Positions 44,777-57,220 of a DNA stretch of 64,000 nucleotides are shown piece by piece; the stretch's first letter is position 1, and each line of letters begins with the position of its first letter. Origin of the DNA: Allium sativum (Eukaryota; Streptophyta; Magnoliopsida; Asparagales; Amaryllidaceae); assembly GCA_030737875.1 (NCBI GenBank), contig CM060909.1:393275565-393339564 (forward strand). Direction: 5' to 3'. Under the pieces are notes generated by a model. That model was not told the DNA's origin. It was given only the letters and a program-made list of their open reading frames with translations, and did no database searches. Made by a program: the position numbers and the translations under genes.

Positions 44777-45330
44777 CGCAGCACGGAGCTCTCCTGCCTT
44801 TGAGCAGCCAATTCGTCAAACAACCTCTCCCACATTTCAGAAAAGCGAGAAAGATCTCCCTCAGTAACGGGAGCGGAAGGGTCATATTGATCATCAACAT
44901 TTTCTCTTATACGCAAAGAGCTTGAGCCAGGTCGAGCAGAGGGGCCAGGACGGTAAGAGCGAGCTATAGGCTCCTTTCCAGGTCGAGTCGTAATCCGGTC
45001 ATCACTTCGGATCGTAGTGGATTGGTGCCTATGATTCGGTGCGCCCCCCTGAGTTTGGTTCGTTGTCACGGTATGTGGAGGATTCGGGGCGTTATCATGG
45101 GATTGAGTAACAACCCCTCCAGCTGCTCGGTTCGCAGTGCCTTCCTCAAGTCGGATCGTGGCGCCTCCATCAGACCGGTTCGTGACACCCTGATCGGTTC
45201 GGGTTGCCCCCCTGTCCTCGCGATCCGCGGTTCCCTCGACGACCTGCTCGTGTGCACTTTCGCCAACTACTTCGTTCGCGACTTCATTCACTTGCGAAGC
45301 TCGTACTTCCTTAGACTTCTTTCCAGCCAT
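44777..45330 (-). CDS. Gag N-terminal part of element C (separated by element B)
   Basis: ATG at 45328-45330 starts MAGKKSKEVRASQVNEVANE. The segment is low-complexity: repeated Arg/Asp/Gly-rich units (DREDRGATRTDQGVTNRSDG), then IARSYRPGPSARPGSSSLRI and DLSRFSEMWERLFDELAAQR. The frame runs into the CGCAG duplication and continues in frame at 32993. The rest of the open frame (44722-44776) is B's LTR. An upstream in-frame ATG (45421-45423) exists, but 45330 is favoured because upstream codons fall in the primer-site leader. Confidence 0.85.
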
Positions 45331-45435
45331 GATATCAAGTACTACTGGAATCTTCAAAAATCTGAACAGTGAAGTTTTGGACTGTTTTCTTCGGACTTGA
45401 ATATCCAAACAACGGAACAACAATCCAATACATTG

Positions 45436-45466
45436 AGAAGTCGAGTTCTCGGTGAAAGCACCAAAA
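45436..45466 (-). promoter_or_regulatory. Primer-site region of element C
   Basis: Just inside the 5' LTR the minus strand reads TTTTGGTGCTTTCACCGAGA. TGGTGCTTTCACC is where a tRNA 3' CCA would pair. I could not assign it to a specific tRNA; it is not the initiator-Met site of A and B nor the Lys-type site of I. Confidence 0.6.
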
Positions 45467-46180
45467 TGTTAGATCAAAATTTGGACCTAACACCCAAATT
45501 GTTCTGATTCGTAGAGAATTATAACTGGAGAATGAAGAAAAAGCAGAAAACACACAGAATTTATAGTGGTTCGGCGTTAACGAGCCTACATCCACTTTAT
45601 ATGTTATCGATTATACTTTGAATGCTAGTACAATCAATGATTTCTCTCAAACTCACTCTTACAATTATGATTTCTCTCAGTAATCTCGTAGTAAAACTGA
45701 TAAGAAATAGTGGTATGACAGTAATGGTGGAATCAGTGCTCAATACTGTCAAAAGGATCCTGAAATATGCCATTCTCTAAGCTATTTATAGTTGATTCTA
45801 TCAGGCGGTTCGCGGTCACATGTGGCGTAGATCCCGAGAAAATCGGATCGGATTGAGCAATGAGGAGGAATTGGTCAATATGACAGTTGTGGACAGGTGT
45901 CGCGAGATCCGTGCATTTCGGATCGCTGAAGACCAGTTCATGGCCATCGTTACGTCGCCTATGCTCGGATCGGTGCGCGGCGTTATGGATGGTTCGGGTC
46001 GCGGTCTGTTACGGCGAACCGATGGTGCATTCCCTTGCTCAGCGAGACGGCCCATCAGGGCGCAGCGACCCGACTCAAGGAGGTGACCACGACCTAGTTT
46101 TCTCTGGATTGAAGGCTTGAAGCTTTATGATCTTTTCTCGTGTTCGAACCTTGATGGCTTGGTCAAAAAGCTAGCCAACA
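45467..46180 (-). repeat. Element C 5' LTR (714 bp)
   Basis: Same length as the 3' LTR. TATA box on the minus strand (TATAAATA, 45783-45790) inside CTATAAATAGCTTAG. It ends CCAACA, followed by the duplicated ATAAT. Confidence 0.95.
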
Positions 46181-49100
46181 ATAATAATGTCTATCAACCA
46201 CAATATAATAATCATCTAGCAGAAACGCTTTCATCTCACGTTCTACATATATAGTATACAATCAAAACCGCAAGCACGTATTGGGTAATGGATTTCCAAC
46301 TATGACAAGGTATGGAACCCCTTTTCGCTAGTGTACCTCTAGAGAGGAATACACTGGGTTCAACAAGAACATCTTGCAACTCGGCCACACATGACCGACC
46401 ACTCATTTCGCTTGAGTGTATCAAATGTATATCGCCAATGGTTGGGATCAGCAACCGTTTCCCGAATGGGACATCATCAACAATAGATTTTTAGAAGTAA
46501 ATGAAACTCTAGATCAAGTGATTATACACCCTACTTCGGAGTGACCGACTTAGCCATGCTGCCTGCCCGATTTCTGTCATTTACCGGTTGATGAGGCTTG
46601 AGGTTACGCTTCATCATCACATCAGATTCACATTGAATGCCACATTGCCGGATCCATCGAAAATCACTAATTGACGTCTACAACAGTACATTACGTGTTA
46701 GCTAAAGAAGTTTCCTTCTCCGCTTCCACTCTTGGTACGGTTGAAGAAATCAATATATGTGACCTTTCTGGAAATACCCTGTCAGACATTCATCCATACA
46801 AGTCATTCAGGAACAGAATGAATCGAAGATATTATTCAGTACATACATCTTAGGCACTATTATCTAAGACTTATACAATAGCCCTTGCACTTTACTCCGT
46901 CTTCAATTTTCTTTGGCATATATGATTCGCAATGCTTATGCCAATACAGAGTGGTTCTTTGGATAATAATCCAACCGGTCTCTCCATATTAAGAACGTTA
47001 AAATGGTCAAAACTTCGATAGTCTGTGATTTAACCGTCAAAGAAAAACAGGTGTGCAAACAACGATATTATTTCCAAATGGAAATTCTATCAATCAATCA
47101 TCAATCATATATATATATATATTTCCTTATTTTCTATGTTTAGAAAATATAGGTTATTAACACTGGAAAACATTTCCATTGTTTATTTACATATCACTAT
47201 TCTTCCCCATCTATCAGACTCTAACTATAAACTAACAAGAGAACAACTTCCAAAGTATAAACCCCGAAGGCCGAAACCAACATCAGATCGATACTCAAGA
47301 AACCATTCAACTTATTAATCTCTAGTCAGTTCCTAATTTCAGTTTAACTCCATTTGATTAACTATGTTCAATTAACTCGACTAGACTAACCATAATCGAC
47401 TAACTCGTTTTGAATAGCTAAATTCGATTAAACTCCTTTTCATTAACTCTATTTACTTTCCCAATAAATATCCCTTATCCAATAATTCCCTTTTTACCGT
47501 TTTTAACAGAGTTTATCCACTTATCAAATAATCCCTTTTTACAGCTTTTAACAGCGTTTATTTACTTATCAAATAATCCCCTTTTTACAGCGTTTATTCA
47601 CTTATCAAATAATCCCCTTTTTCTATAATTATTTTCTAAATAAATTCTCCTTTATATTTCTATTTATTTCCTAAGTGAAAAATCCCTTTATAATATCTTA
47701 TTTATTTACCAAATAAATAATCCATTTAAATGCCTTATTTATCTTAAATAAATAATTCACTTTATAAAATATTCCATTTATAAATATTCTTTTTTTATAA
47801 ATATTTCCTATTTTATAAAATCCTTTGATTTTATAAATATTTTATTTTCAAATATCACTTTAAATTTCCCTATCAACATTCCGGTATGTTATGGTATTTG
47901 ACATATCAAATCACGATGACCAACATCGTCCAAACACACAAAATCGACAACAGATTATATATCACATCATATATCACAATATATGAATAACAGTAAAATA
48001 AATGTTGAGGAATCCAGTTGGATTCCTCCAACCTGTTTCCCTGCATCCACAGATGTTACACAGTATAATCAACATCACTTTCAGTTCAATATGAAATATT
48101 CTGTTAACATAATCAATATAGAAATTCTACTAACTGACTAGCAGTTCAATCAAACAGTCAACACACAGCAATCAGTCAATATTTAACAATTCTAAAAATA
48201 CAACATGAAATTATAAGCAGTTCAGAGTTAGTGAGATTTACTCACATTGGACGATCATCGTTAATAACGATAACTATCGCTTGATTCAGACGGACAATTT
48301 AATTTCCTATAAATTGTAACAAGCTCGGATTCACTCCCAGTCAGTTCCATGGTGTAGCCACCGTCCATACGATTCCAATGTGATGAGCGGTTCGTAAAAC
48401 TGAGTTCGTACAGTCGAGATGTCATTATTTCAAGATTGTATGCGCGTTTAATTAAATAAAAACAAAAACTTAGATTATAAGTTTTATAATGGGCATTACC
48501 CAATTAATTTCCCTTCGGCCCATTTGACTCCCACCGCCCCATGAAATAACCATCTCCATCTTCCTTCTCCTTTAAACCGTAGACTCTAGTACACGCTTCA
48601 GAAACCCGCCTTCGTTTCCGAATTCAATTCCACAATTATTCCTTCACTCCCTATTATAATTCAACAAACATTACCATAATCAACTCTTCAAATTCTCTAT
48701 CTACCGGTACCACAAATACCCAACTCGAACATATTTCCATTCACGGTCGTCTATCCTTCTTCACATTTCAACGCCATGTATATATCATACCAACTGCTCC
48801 TATTTTATGTTCACCGTTTATATTATCCTTTCAGGTATTCGCTCCTCAACCAAACAGTGAAAAGAAACCGACTGCTCCTTCATGTATACGTCCAGTACCG
48901 CCTCCCCACTAAAGCTGCCATGAAACCATTCACAAACCTCACTAATATTCATCTCATCAAAATCTCTATATACTAAACACCACCATGAGCATACCGTACC
49001 TCTCACTTGAGCTGTGTGGTTGATTTCAGCTCAAACTCCGCCCCGACCATTCACCGCCATTTGCAGCTCTCGATTTTCTGCTCGCACGCCCTCTCTCCTC

Positions 49101-49690
49101 CTGTAAACCAACCCCTCCCCACGTACACACTGACATCACAAAAAAGACCTCGAACCTCAATATGATACCACTTCGACTTCTCTCCTCAACTTCCAGTATT
49201 TCTTCCTCCATCCGTCACCTCTTCATATGCGTGAAACACTTCAGCTTCAAAACGTCAACTTCAGAAAGCATGCAGTGTTTGAACGGAAATAATAGGATCA
49301 ACTTATTTTTGTTTTGTTTCGTGTTTGAAGAAGAAGAGAAATAGGAAGCGGCGGCTGATCTTTTAGTTTACAGAAGATGGAATTGAAACTAGGTCTTAAG
49401 GCTTTAAGGGTTATTTATATATGTTGGTTAATTTACTTTGAGAGGGTGTGAGTTTTCCACGTTAAGGAGAAAAGGAGTGGCTGGAAAAAATGATGCGTGG
49501 ATCCTTTCTAGGCTTAGTATAGGTTAGGATATTTTAGTGTTAGGTAAAGATAATTTTATGTCCATTTTATTATTAAAGTTTTACACACCCTGTTACGTAA
49601 AATTCTGCATACGTAAGGACAGAGATAAAAACACCATCGTGACGAGCGAGGTGTCCCAACTCCAGAAATATAATAATATCGGTAGATTAA
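46181..49690 (-). mobile_element. Element F LTR, right part (end not resolved)
   Basis: Continues LTR F after the ATAAT duplication. It shares ordered landmarks with D: tatacaatcaaaaccg (46255; 51192 in D), cattgtcc/cattgccgg blocks, tccctttttacagc repeats (47460-47600), and a minus-strand TATA box (49411-49421, like D's at 54363). No coding region recognised. A terminal ...ATTACA like D's is not found; the right boundary is an estimate, set where TGTGAAACCCC starts at 49698. Confidence 0.55.
47460..47830. repeat. Degenerate short tandem repeats in LTR F
   Basis: Three to four copies of 'cttatcaaataatcccctttttacagc...ttta' (about 50 bp), then AT-rich units around tttataaata. Confidence 0.6.
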
Positions 49691-49697
49691 CTCATAT

Positions 49698-50442
49698 TGT
49701 GAAACCCCAAAATCGCTGATCTCGCTTATTCTAATTCACATCAATTTATCCAATATTTTCAAACACTTACCTAAATTGGTTTAAGTATATATTGATATTT
49801 TAATCGGAATCATGTAGTCATCCCATTTTCAAAACTCGAAAATACATACTGATGATGCTGCAGTCATCAACAGAATCATCTTCAAGTGACTAGAGTGTGA
49901 TTCTATATCTATTTAGTTTACTTAAGACTTCGTATATACGTTGATCAGACGTATATGCAAAATCTTCTTATACTCGATAGTTCAACCTCAACATCAAATA
50001 AAATATTCTAATTTTTAATTTATAACCATATTGATTAGTTACCTTAACAAATTTGACCCAAGTTTATTGATATTTCGAAATGTTACCCAATAGTGAAATT
50101 AAATCCAAAAGGCATTTGTACTTGGATCATTTTCCTGATCAGTGGAAAGGGCTTAATTACCATGCCATAAGAATTATTTTATGTGTAATTATAATCACAA
50201 AATGTAAACTTAACCTTAATCATTTGATTAAGTATCCAGGTTATAAATAACCATATATTTCCAAAATATGTTTCTTTCTTAAAATATAACTTTTCAAAAC
50301 TCATTTCATATTTTCAAATACGCTCTCTCAAATATAATACTCCAAAAGGGCATTACTAACCCTATCTCTAATGAGATATATAAATCTGATGAGTCTTTCC
50401 ATTTGTTCAAATGTGATGTACCCCATTGCTTTGTATAAACCA
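49698..50442. other. Unassigned AT-rich segment, probable leader of the family-D element
   Basis: No gene. It begins with TGTGAAACCCCAAAATCG, which looks like an LTR start but has no matching end. The last 200 bp (tttcaaaactcatttc..., ctctctcaaatataata) are T/A-rich like the leaders of A and B. Confidence 0.35.
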
Positions 50443-50459
50443 AAGCTTTGATACAAAAA
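50443..50459 (-). promoter_or_regulatory. Decayed primer site next to LTR D
   Basis: Minus strand TTTTTGTATCAAAGCTTTGG adjoins the LTR. TTGTATCAAAGC matches TGGTATCAGAGC at 10 of 12 positions. It suggests that LTR D is the 5' LTR of a minus-strand element whose interior is largely lost. Confidence 0.5.
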
Positions 50460-53400
50460 TGTAATGACCCGGCTTTTTGCTCGGTTTTCGCCGGTAATTA
50501 AACCAACTTAAACTGTTCATAAAGATGGATTGTTAGGGCACTTACACATTTGCACAAAATAAAAACAACTTTTCCATTATCATTAAAATAATATTACATC
50601 AGAGTAACAAGAGGTACATTAGAGTACATCGATTATACAGCGGAAAAGATACTAAACTCAGCGGAAGAATGCAAATGCTCCAAGTCATAATAGCTTCAGC
50701 TAAAACCAGAATCCTGCTCCAACTAACTCCAAGGCTAAATCTGCGAACCAAACTACTAGGTTGCCTGTGTAAAAATTATGGGCACCCAGAGTTTAGGTGA
50801 GGGAACAATAAACTCCAGGTCAGTCGTGGGACAGGTATGAGAACTCAAAACAGTTGTTTTTAGGGTTTATTTTAAATTTAGGTAATTCACCGGACCACAT
50901 CGCTAATGCGGAACGGGTTTACTCCATGTGGATACCAGTGCATAGAAATCTGCAATGACTTTTTGGAAAAAAAAGAAGCTATCATTAGCTCGTCCCACAT
51001 CACACAATGCAAGTGCACACCAGATGGGCGTGTTTTACCCTATGATAACCAAAAATGCCTTCATACGTGAAAATCCTCTTTTATTACTATATATAGTGTG
51101 AAAAAACTTTTCGCAAATAAATGTATTAATCCTAGCCAGCATAATGCCATATCCCATTATACTGACAATCCTACTAGTAACCAGCAGGCTATACAATCAA
51201 AACCGTACGGGCTTGCAGTGGAGATTGGGTTTCAAACATAATGGTTCCTGGTATGAAAGATCATTCGTGGGCTCATAAACTTTCTTGCGTGCATCATCCC
51301 AGTACTCGTGGATAACGTCCAAACTCGAACTCCATTATACTAACCCACCATACATGAATCAAAGTACCCAACAAATAGCATCACAGACTAGGGATTTCGC
51401 AGTACCCTTTCATCATCACATCCCGGTGCACCAAACATACAAAACGAACATAAAAATCTGACCACCAGTTTACCATCAATCCAGGGTGTGAGGTTCATCG
51501 AGGTCGCGATATACACAAAGCTACGCTTAAATAATCCATGCTTTGATCACCTATAGCTCATCTCATAACTTAAGTATGCCACATTGTCCATTCACTACGC
51601 ATCACTGATTATCATCAATATATAACCTCTAAGCTCATACATCTTGTTAAGCAAGAGAATAATTTCTCCGCCACCAAGCAGATGTATATTTAACAAAGAT
51701 CAGTGCTACACAGTCAATTACAATGTCAGACACACAATCCATACAAGTCCGTTCTAGGTCTGAACGAAACCACAATCCGGAATTCCTTCACATACGTTCG
51801 GGCTTCTTGCCACTTAACTAATATATAAAATCCATCTGCAAATGGGAGCGACCCATTCGAGACATTCAGCAAGTCGTCCTTACGACATGAAGGGTCCCGG
51901 TCTTCAGTGTCGTCTCCAATGTCTTCAATTGCTCCACAACGTCGTATTATTACTTGGAATGGTTTTCAGACATACATCCAATCCCGGTCTTTCCAAATAA
52001 TAAGCGCAGTTTAAAAAAACACAATTATAGAACACACAGGCTTTCTACCAATGTCCTTCCGTATTGGATTTTGTCAAAATTAAACTTCTTTAAACCCATT
52101 CTCTCGCTTAAATCAAAGATGATTTAGCCTTAAAGCCTTAATTAATTTTTCGTTTGATAACTCGTTATCAAAAATCCAGTTTCCCTTGAAAATCCTTAAT
52201 CCACATTTTAACCATAGTTTCCAATTAAAATGATTTTCTGCCACTCCATTCTTTAATCTTAACTAAAAGATTATACTTTCTTTCAAATTCCTCACTTTTA
52301 ATTTCCTCAAATTAAAGATCTGATCAAATCCTCAAATTACGATATAAATTTACATAACTCAATCTCATTGGATTTCAATAATGATATTATTGAAAATATG
52401 ATTCAAGACAAAACCCAAATCAATTGATATTAAACATAAGTTACACAGAAATTGTATCTACTTATATTCGATATCAATTCTCATAATCAACGAATACTAT
52501 AAGTGGAATAACGATATAATAATATCTTCCAAATTCCTCAAATAGTATACATTTACACCAAAGAATTTCATATCAAATATATGAAGATTATTTCTATCCA
52601 ACTTATCCCAGTCAACTTAGGAAACTCGTATCTTAATTAAAAAATTTATCCAACTCTTTGACATTAGATCAGGATAAAAATACCATCAACTTATACTTAA
52701 TATTAATCTCGATATCCAACTCACACATAAGCGGAATAATGGTGAACTACCTTTTAAATTCCTCAAATAGTAAGAATCATTAATTACTGAATTAATATCA
52801 ACCATCCGAAGATTTATCTCCAACCATATCCTATTATTTAAAATTGAAAACCCATATTAATATCAATTTAAATTCCGTATAAAATATTTCTAACACTTTT
52901 ACACCTTTGAAAATATTCCACAAATCATTACTTATAGTTCGGAAAATAGTTTACGGTTTAAAACTTCAAAATATATTGTTTTCGAAGGAAGCGTTACAAT
53001 AGCATTTCAAAAGTGTTACAAAAGCGTTACAAAAAAGTTATCTTAACTATTTTGATCAAAATATCGTTTATCTTAGCCAAAACTTAAAATTTACAATTCA
53101 AAACAATTTTACATAATTTATTATGAATTTACAAAAAAATTACATATTTTAAAAACATTTAAAAATAGTTGTTTATAGTTATGGTCAACAATTGTTCTTA
53201 CATTGATATTTTCCAAAACGGTTTCAAACATAACTAGAAAATTATAACCCGAATTTAAAATCTGCTTTCACTCATTTGAAAGTTCTTGTTAGTGGAAATC
53301 AAACGTTTTTCATTTTATGGAAATTCGATTTAGATTGCAAAAGTTATAAGCATTTAAAGTTTGCATCTAAAATATGTAAATTGCCGTTATGCGACAAGCT

Positions 53401-54774
53401 CAATTTTGATCATAATAACCATTATTCTACGATACTTCAAAATATCTTAGAAAACCATTATATCCTTATATAACCCTTTTAAGAATCATTTGAATTTACT
53501 TTCCAAATTATTTTGGATCTAAAATTCGACTTCCATAAATCCCAATTCATTTCTAAATTCAAATAACTTCAAATTAACCTTCCCATTCGTCGGATCAGTT
53601 AGGAATAGCCAGGGAGAGCAGGAAACTTCATTTCCAAACCCAAGCCTAGACACTATCCTCTCTGTCATCCTAGAATGTTCCGGTATTTATTTATTCATTT
53701 AAAGGACCTTAACTATATATATGAATTCATACATATGGTCTTTTCCAATTATTAACCTTCAATTTCAATAATGATATTGCTTTTAATTATGAAGGAGATT
53801 TTCCGATCACCAATGTGATACCATAATTATTGTGTCATAGTGTGTGCAAAACAACATCAACAACCATTTAAACATCCATAGAAACCATCATCAACATGAT
53901 TCAATAAATAATAATTGTGCACAAGCGTTATAACACTAACGCTTAATAGTGTGTGTTCTAAACTTCGCATATATCCATCATCCATCACAACAAATGTCAA
54001 TCATCATTAACTAATAATAATTCATCACTATCTTTAAATTAGTCTAGCTACTAATTAAATATATAAACCATGGTTAAAAAGTTCTCACCTAACAGCTTTC
54101 CAAATCTTTACGGTAGGCGAGCCTAGCTAAGCGAATCATCAGGCAGTATTTCAGCGCAACGTCTTCTTCACCAAAATATATATAATATAATATACACTGA
54201 TCTCTCTTTATATTATAAGACGAGGAGGAGAATGACGAGTTTTGGCAAGGTGGTGGTGGAAAAGAGGAAGACTTATGCCACGGAAACCATGGCCATAAGC
54301 TTTAAGAAGAACAGAGAAAGAAAAGAAGTGAGAATGAATGAAAAAGTGGAAGGAAAGGGTGGTATTTATAGGAAAAGAGGAGTAAGGAGAGAGTGACACA
54401 TCATAGGACATGTGTATTTTATGCATGGAATGTTGCATGCAAAATTACAAGTGTCTTAACACTTGTAAAAAGGAGAAGGAATGTGTTTTTGGTAGCATTT
54501 ACCTTAAACGTTATGAAAACAAAGAGCAACGCATAATACTAATGCTATTAATTTATGTTATCTTTTGATAAATCCGATCGAACGACAAATAGTATTAGTA
54601 AATCCAAACTTATTAATAATCATTTCCATTTATAAATGTTATAATTCAAATAAAACCTATTGTTTAACCTATCAAAATTATTAAACGTTCTCAAATTTAT
54701 TTTATGTTCAGAAAATTCAAATTATGTATTAAAAATTCCAATTTCAAATTGGTTAAAAATTCTGGATCATTACA
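50460..54774 (-). repeat. Family D LTR, complete copy (4315 bp)
   Basis: Starts TGTAATGACCCGG and ends GGATCATTACA. The left copy (8940-9051, 14781-16659) aligns with its 3' half. It has a minus-strand TATA box (54363-54370), palindromic and AT-rich parts, and the reverse complement of the conserved block of E and H. Small frames (53276-53473, 54208-54438) are not recognisable. Directly right is the truncated LTR of element I; GTTAC (54775-54779) would be its target duplication, the partner lying outside the window. Confidence 0.85.
54363..54370 (-). promoter_or_regulatory. TATA box in LTR D
   Basis: Minus strand CCTATAAATACC, 405 bp from the LTR's TGTAATGATCC end. Confidence 0.5.
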
Positions 54775-55177
54775 GTTACAAGAGATTCTAACATCATCTA
54801 CCATCTCAAAGCAAAGATCAAGTATTGAATTCATCATGGAATCCACCAAAAGTGATCAAGTATCTTAGAGATTGACGGCTCTCCACCATTTTCCTTATAC
54901 TTAGTGAAATCCACCTAATTCTTCGCTGATTTGTATAGATTAGAGTGAAGTCTTTATGTAATGGAAAATATGAGTGTACTTTAGAGTGATCCTAAGCTTG
55001 TAACTATCGAATTGCTAATGGAAATCCTTGCCAAAATGGATGTAGATCTTTCCTAGATCGAACCACTATAAAATCTTTGTCTCTTTTACTTTTATTGAGG
55101 TTGTGGTCTCTTTCCTTACCGATTGGTGAAGTGCCACTGTGGCATCTTTGGTGTTTAAGGAAATTTCGGTTTAAACA
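54775..55177 (+). repeat. Element I 5' LTR, 3' part only
   Basis: 403 bp ending GGTTTAAACA, two bases before the primer site. No other copy in the window, so the boundary rests on the primer site and CA end. Confidence 0.7.
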
Positions 55178-55179
55178 TT

Positions 55180-55196
55180 TGGCGCCCACCGTGGGG
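55180..55196 (+). promoter_or_regulatory. Primer binding site of element I (tRNA-Lys type)
   Basis: TGGCGCCCACCGTGGGG is complementary to a 3' end CCCCACGGTGGGCGCCA, which fits plant tRNA-Lys as I know it. It differs from element C's primer site although both are Tat-lineage. Confidence 0.75.
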
Positions 55197-55329
55197 ACCA
55201 TTCGCATCTCCTCCTTTTAAGCCATTCGCAAAAGTAAAGGTTGGAGCTCGTTCCTCTTATAGATATTTAAAATCTAGAGTTTGAGTTATTCAACAAATTC
55301 TCTCGCAAGCTTAAAGCCTTGTCCAAGCT

Positions 55330-55830
55330 ATGGGTATACCACCGAAGAGCAAAACTAGAAAGACTGTCGAAGAGACCGACAACCTTACTAACAATGATAA
55401 CAATAGTACACCGCCCGCCAATCACTTCAAAGTTGGAGAAACTTCTAGAGCGGGAGCGGCTATAACAAGGAAGGAGTTGGATGAATTTGTTGCGTGTCTG
55501 ACAACTCAAATGGATATCGCGAACAACGCTATGCTAAAGAAGTTGGAATCCATGTTCGTTGTCCAAGTTGCAACAACAAAAGTCACCATGAATGTTGCTC
55601 ATGCTAAATCTGCTCAAGCTGCTCACACGGAAAATACAGGTTCCTCTTCTTCAAGTCCAAATCGAGAAAATTCCGTCCAAGATGTTCCAGATCCTAGTGA
55701 TCCTAATCATAAGGAAGCAAAGCCGCCTACCCGCAACTATTTTGATAAAGCAACTTCTCAACAAGTGCTTGGTTCCAACAAAGGGCACCTCCTCAAGTGG
55801 GAGCCCAAGGCCACAGAATCCAAACCATGA
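55330..55830 (+). pseudogene. Gag N-terminal part of element I
   Basis: ATG 55330 starts MGIPPKSKTRKTVEETDNLT, then NHFKVGETSRAGAAITRKEL and a helical stretch with QMDIANNAMLKKLESMF. The last part is Ser/Pro-rich (GSSSSSPNRENSVQDVPDPS). The frame stops at 55828-55830. Related sequence may continue in other frames up to 55965 (EERISKMVCKIMEKSLKK-like), so a frameshift is likely. Not recognisable by name; the place before the Gag core makes it Gag. Confidence 0.65.
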
Positions 55831-55965
55831 CCGTTTTCTTAGGCAGACATCCGGCAAGGAGGATGGTGTCCACCCCGTGGACTAGCACAATGAGGAGGAG
55901 CGCATATCGAAAATGGTCTGCAAGATCATGGAGAAAAGCTTGAAAAAACAGGATGATGAGAAAGA

Positions 55966-56612
55966 ATGGGGGTTCGCTCCTACAAAACCCCTCTCACGGA
56001 AAGGATCAAAATGGTTTCGTACCCAAAGAAATTCAAGCCTCCAATGGTAAAAGCCTATAATGGAACCGGCGATCCTAACGTGTTCCTATTCAAGTACGAC
56101 CAACACATGGATGGGGCACGAGCCACAGACGAGCTAAAGTCTCTTTACTTCCCAACTTATCTCGAAGGGGTAGCCTCTCTTTGGTTCACGAAATTGCCGC
56201 CGAAGTCTGTGGATGATTTCGCTATCTTAGCCAAGCTATTTAGGGAGCAATCCAGGCTCCAGGCAACAAAAGTCTGAGATGTGATGGAATTAAATGAGCT
56301 AGAGCAGAGACCGAGGGAATCCATCAAAACTTTTCTCACTCGCTTCAATGCGGCTGCAATCGAAGTTGGAAATCATGAACACCATCTGGTTCTGATGGCT
56401 TTGAAGGGAGCTATATGAAAAAGACGAAGTTTGGACGCTGTATCAAGAAGAAGAAACCAATTATGCTCGAGGAACTATTCGATAAAGCTGAAGAATACAT
56501 GAGTGTTGATGAAGATCCAGCCTATGCCTTGGGCATTCCCGAAAGCAATGCACAGCCTGAAAGGATAAACAACATGCAAAGCAGCCAAAAGAATCCTTGT
56601 GTTCGGAAGTAG
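55966..56612 (+). pseudogene. Gag core of element I, broken
   Basis: RSYKTPLTERIKMVSYPKKF, AYNGTGDPNVFLFKYDQHM and TYLEGVASLWFTKLPPKSVD match the retrotransposon Gag core. TGA at 56275 interrupts; then ELEQRPRESIKTFLTRFNAA and LVLMALKGAI continue in frame to another TGA (56416). After a shift, ATG 56415 gives a Lys-rich stretch and ELFDKAEEYMSVDEDPAYAL, the Gag C-terminal helix seen in Tat elements. Ends TAG 56610-56612. Confidence 0.8.
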
Positions 56613-57220
56613 GGAAACGAGGGAAAGGATAACCGAACCAACAAGAAACTTCGTTTCTTTAAGAATTATAAATTGACTCCTCTCAATGACAATGTAGAGA
56701 ATATTTTCATAATGACTAAGGATACTAAGGAATATCCAACTCCAAGGCAAATTAAGGTCAATGATGTTGCAATAAAGTCAGGAAGTTTCCGTTGGTTCCC
56801 CAACCAACCAGGCCATAATACGAATGAATGAAGACATCTAAAGAGCTTAATTAAAGAGTTAATAAGGAAGAATAGGCTCCATCAGTATACAAAAAACCCG
56901 CAGAATACTCAAGCTGCTCAAGGGAAAGGGACATCTACAGGACAACCTAAACAGAGCAAGAGTACTCCAGTTGTTGTTATTCCAAGACCAATCATTAACA
57001 CGATTTCAGGAGGACCCCGTCCAGCCGGAAGAAGCTAGGGCGACATTATGAAATATACTGAAGAGATGAAAAACCTTCCTAATGAAGAAGGACTTATGGT
57101 TGTGAACAATGCCTTCCCTGCGAAAATGCTGAAAAAATCATGGGATGATGTTATGTTCAAAGATAAAGACTCAGACGGATTGCTAACACCAACGGTTGAT
57201 CCCATGGTTGTTACATTGGT
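56613..57220 (+). pseudogene. Gag-protease linker of element I, decayed
   Basis: Short interrupted frames. Between 57048 and 57236 one reads EEMKNLPNEEGLMVVNNAFP and then VDPMVVTLVWAHP, matching the stretch before protease in other Tat elements (C has TEDPFVITVPIG). No intact zinc knuckle found. The 213-codon open frame on the opposite strand is a shadow. Confidence 0.6.

Larger units (their letters stand above)
19995..46180 (-). mobile_element. Element C: Tat-lineage Ty3/gypsy retrotransposon, carrying element B inside
   Basis: Two 714-bp LTRs (TGTTAG...CCAACA), flanking duplication ATAAT (19990-19994 and 46181-46185), a polypurine tract and a primer-site region define a complete element. 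Without B it is about 14.4 kb. Minus-strand order is gag, protease, RT, RNase H, archaeal-type RNase H, integrase, then a long 3' region with a 111-bp tandem array and an antisense gene. No chromodomain. The second RNase H and the antisense ORF are hallmarks of the Tat lineage. LTRs differ at about two dozen sites, so it is older than A and B. Confidence 0.92.

Noticed and set aside
55180..55196. Possible tRNA gene at the TGGCGCC motif
   Set aside because: Only the 3'-end complement is present, exactly where a primer site is expected; no cloverleaf.
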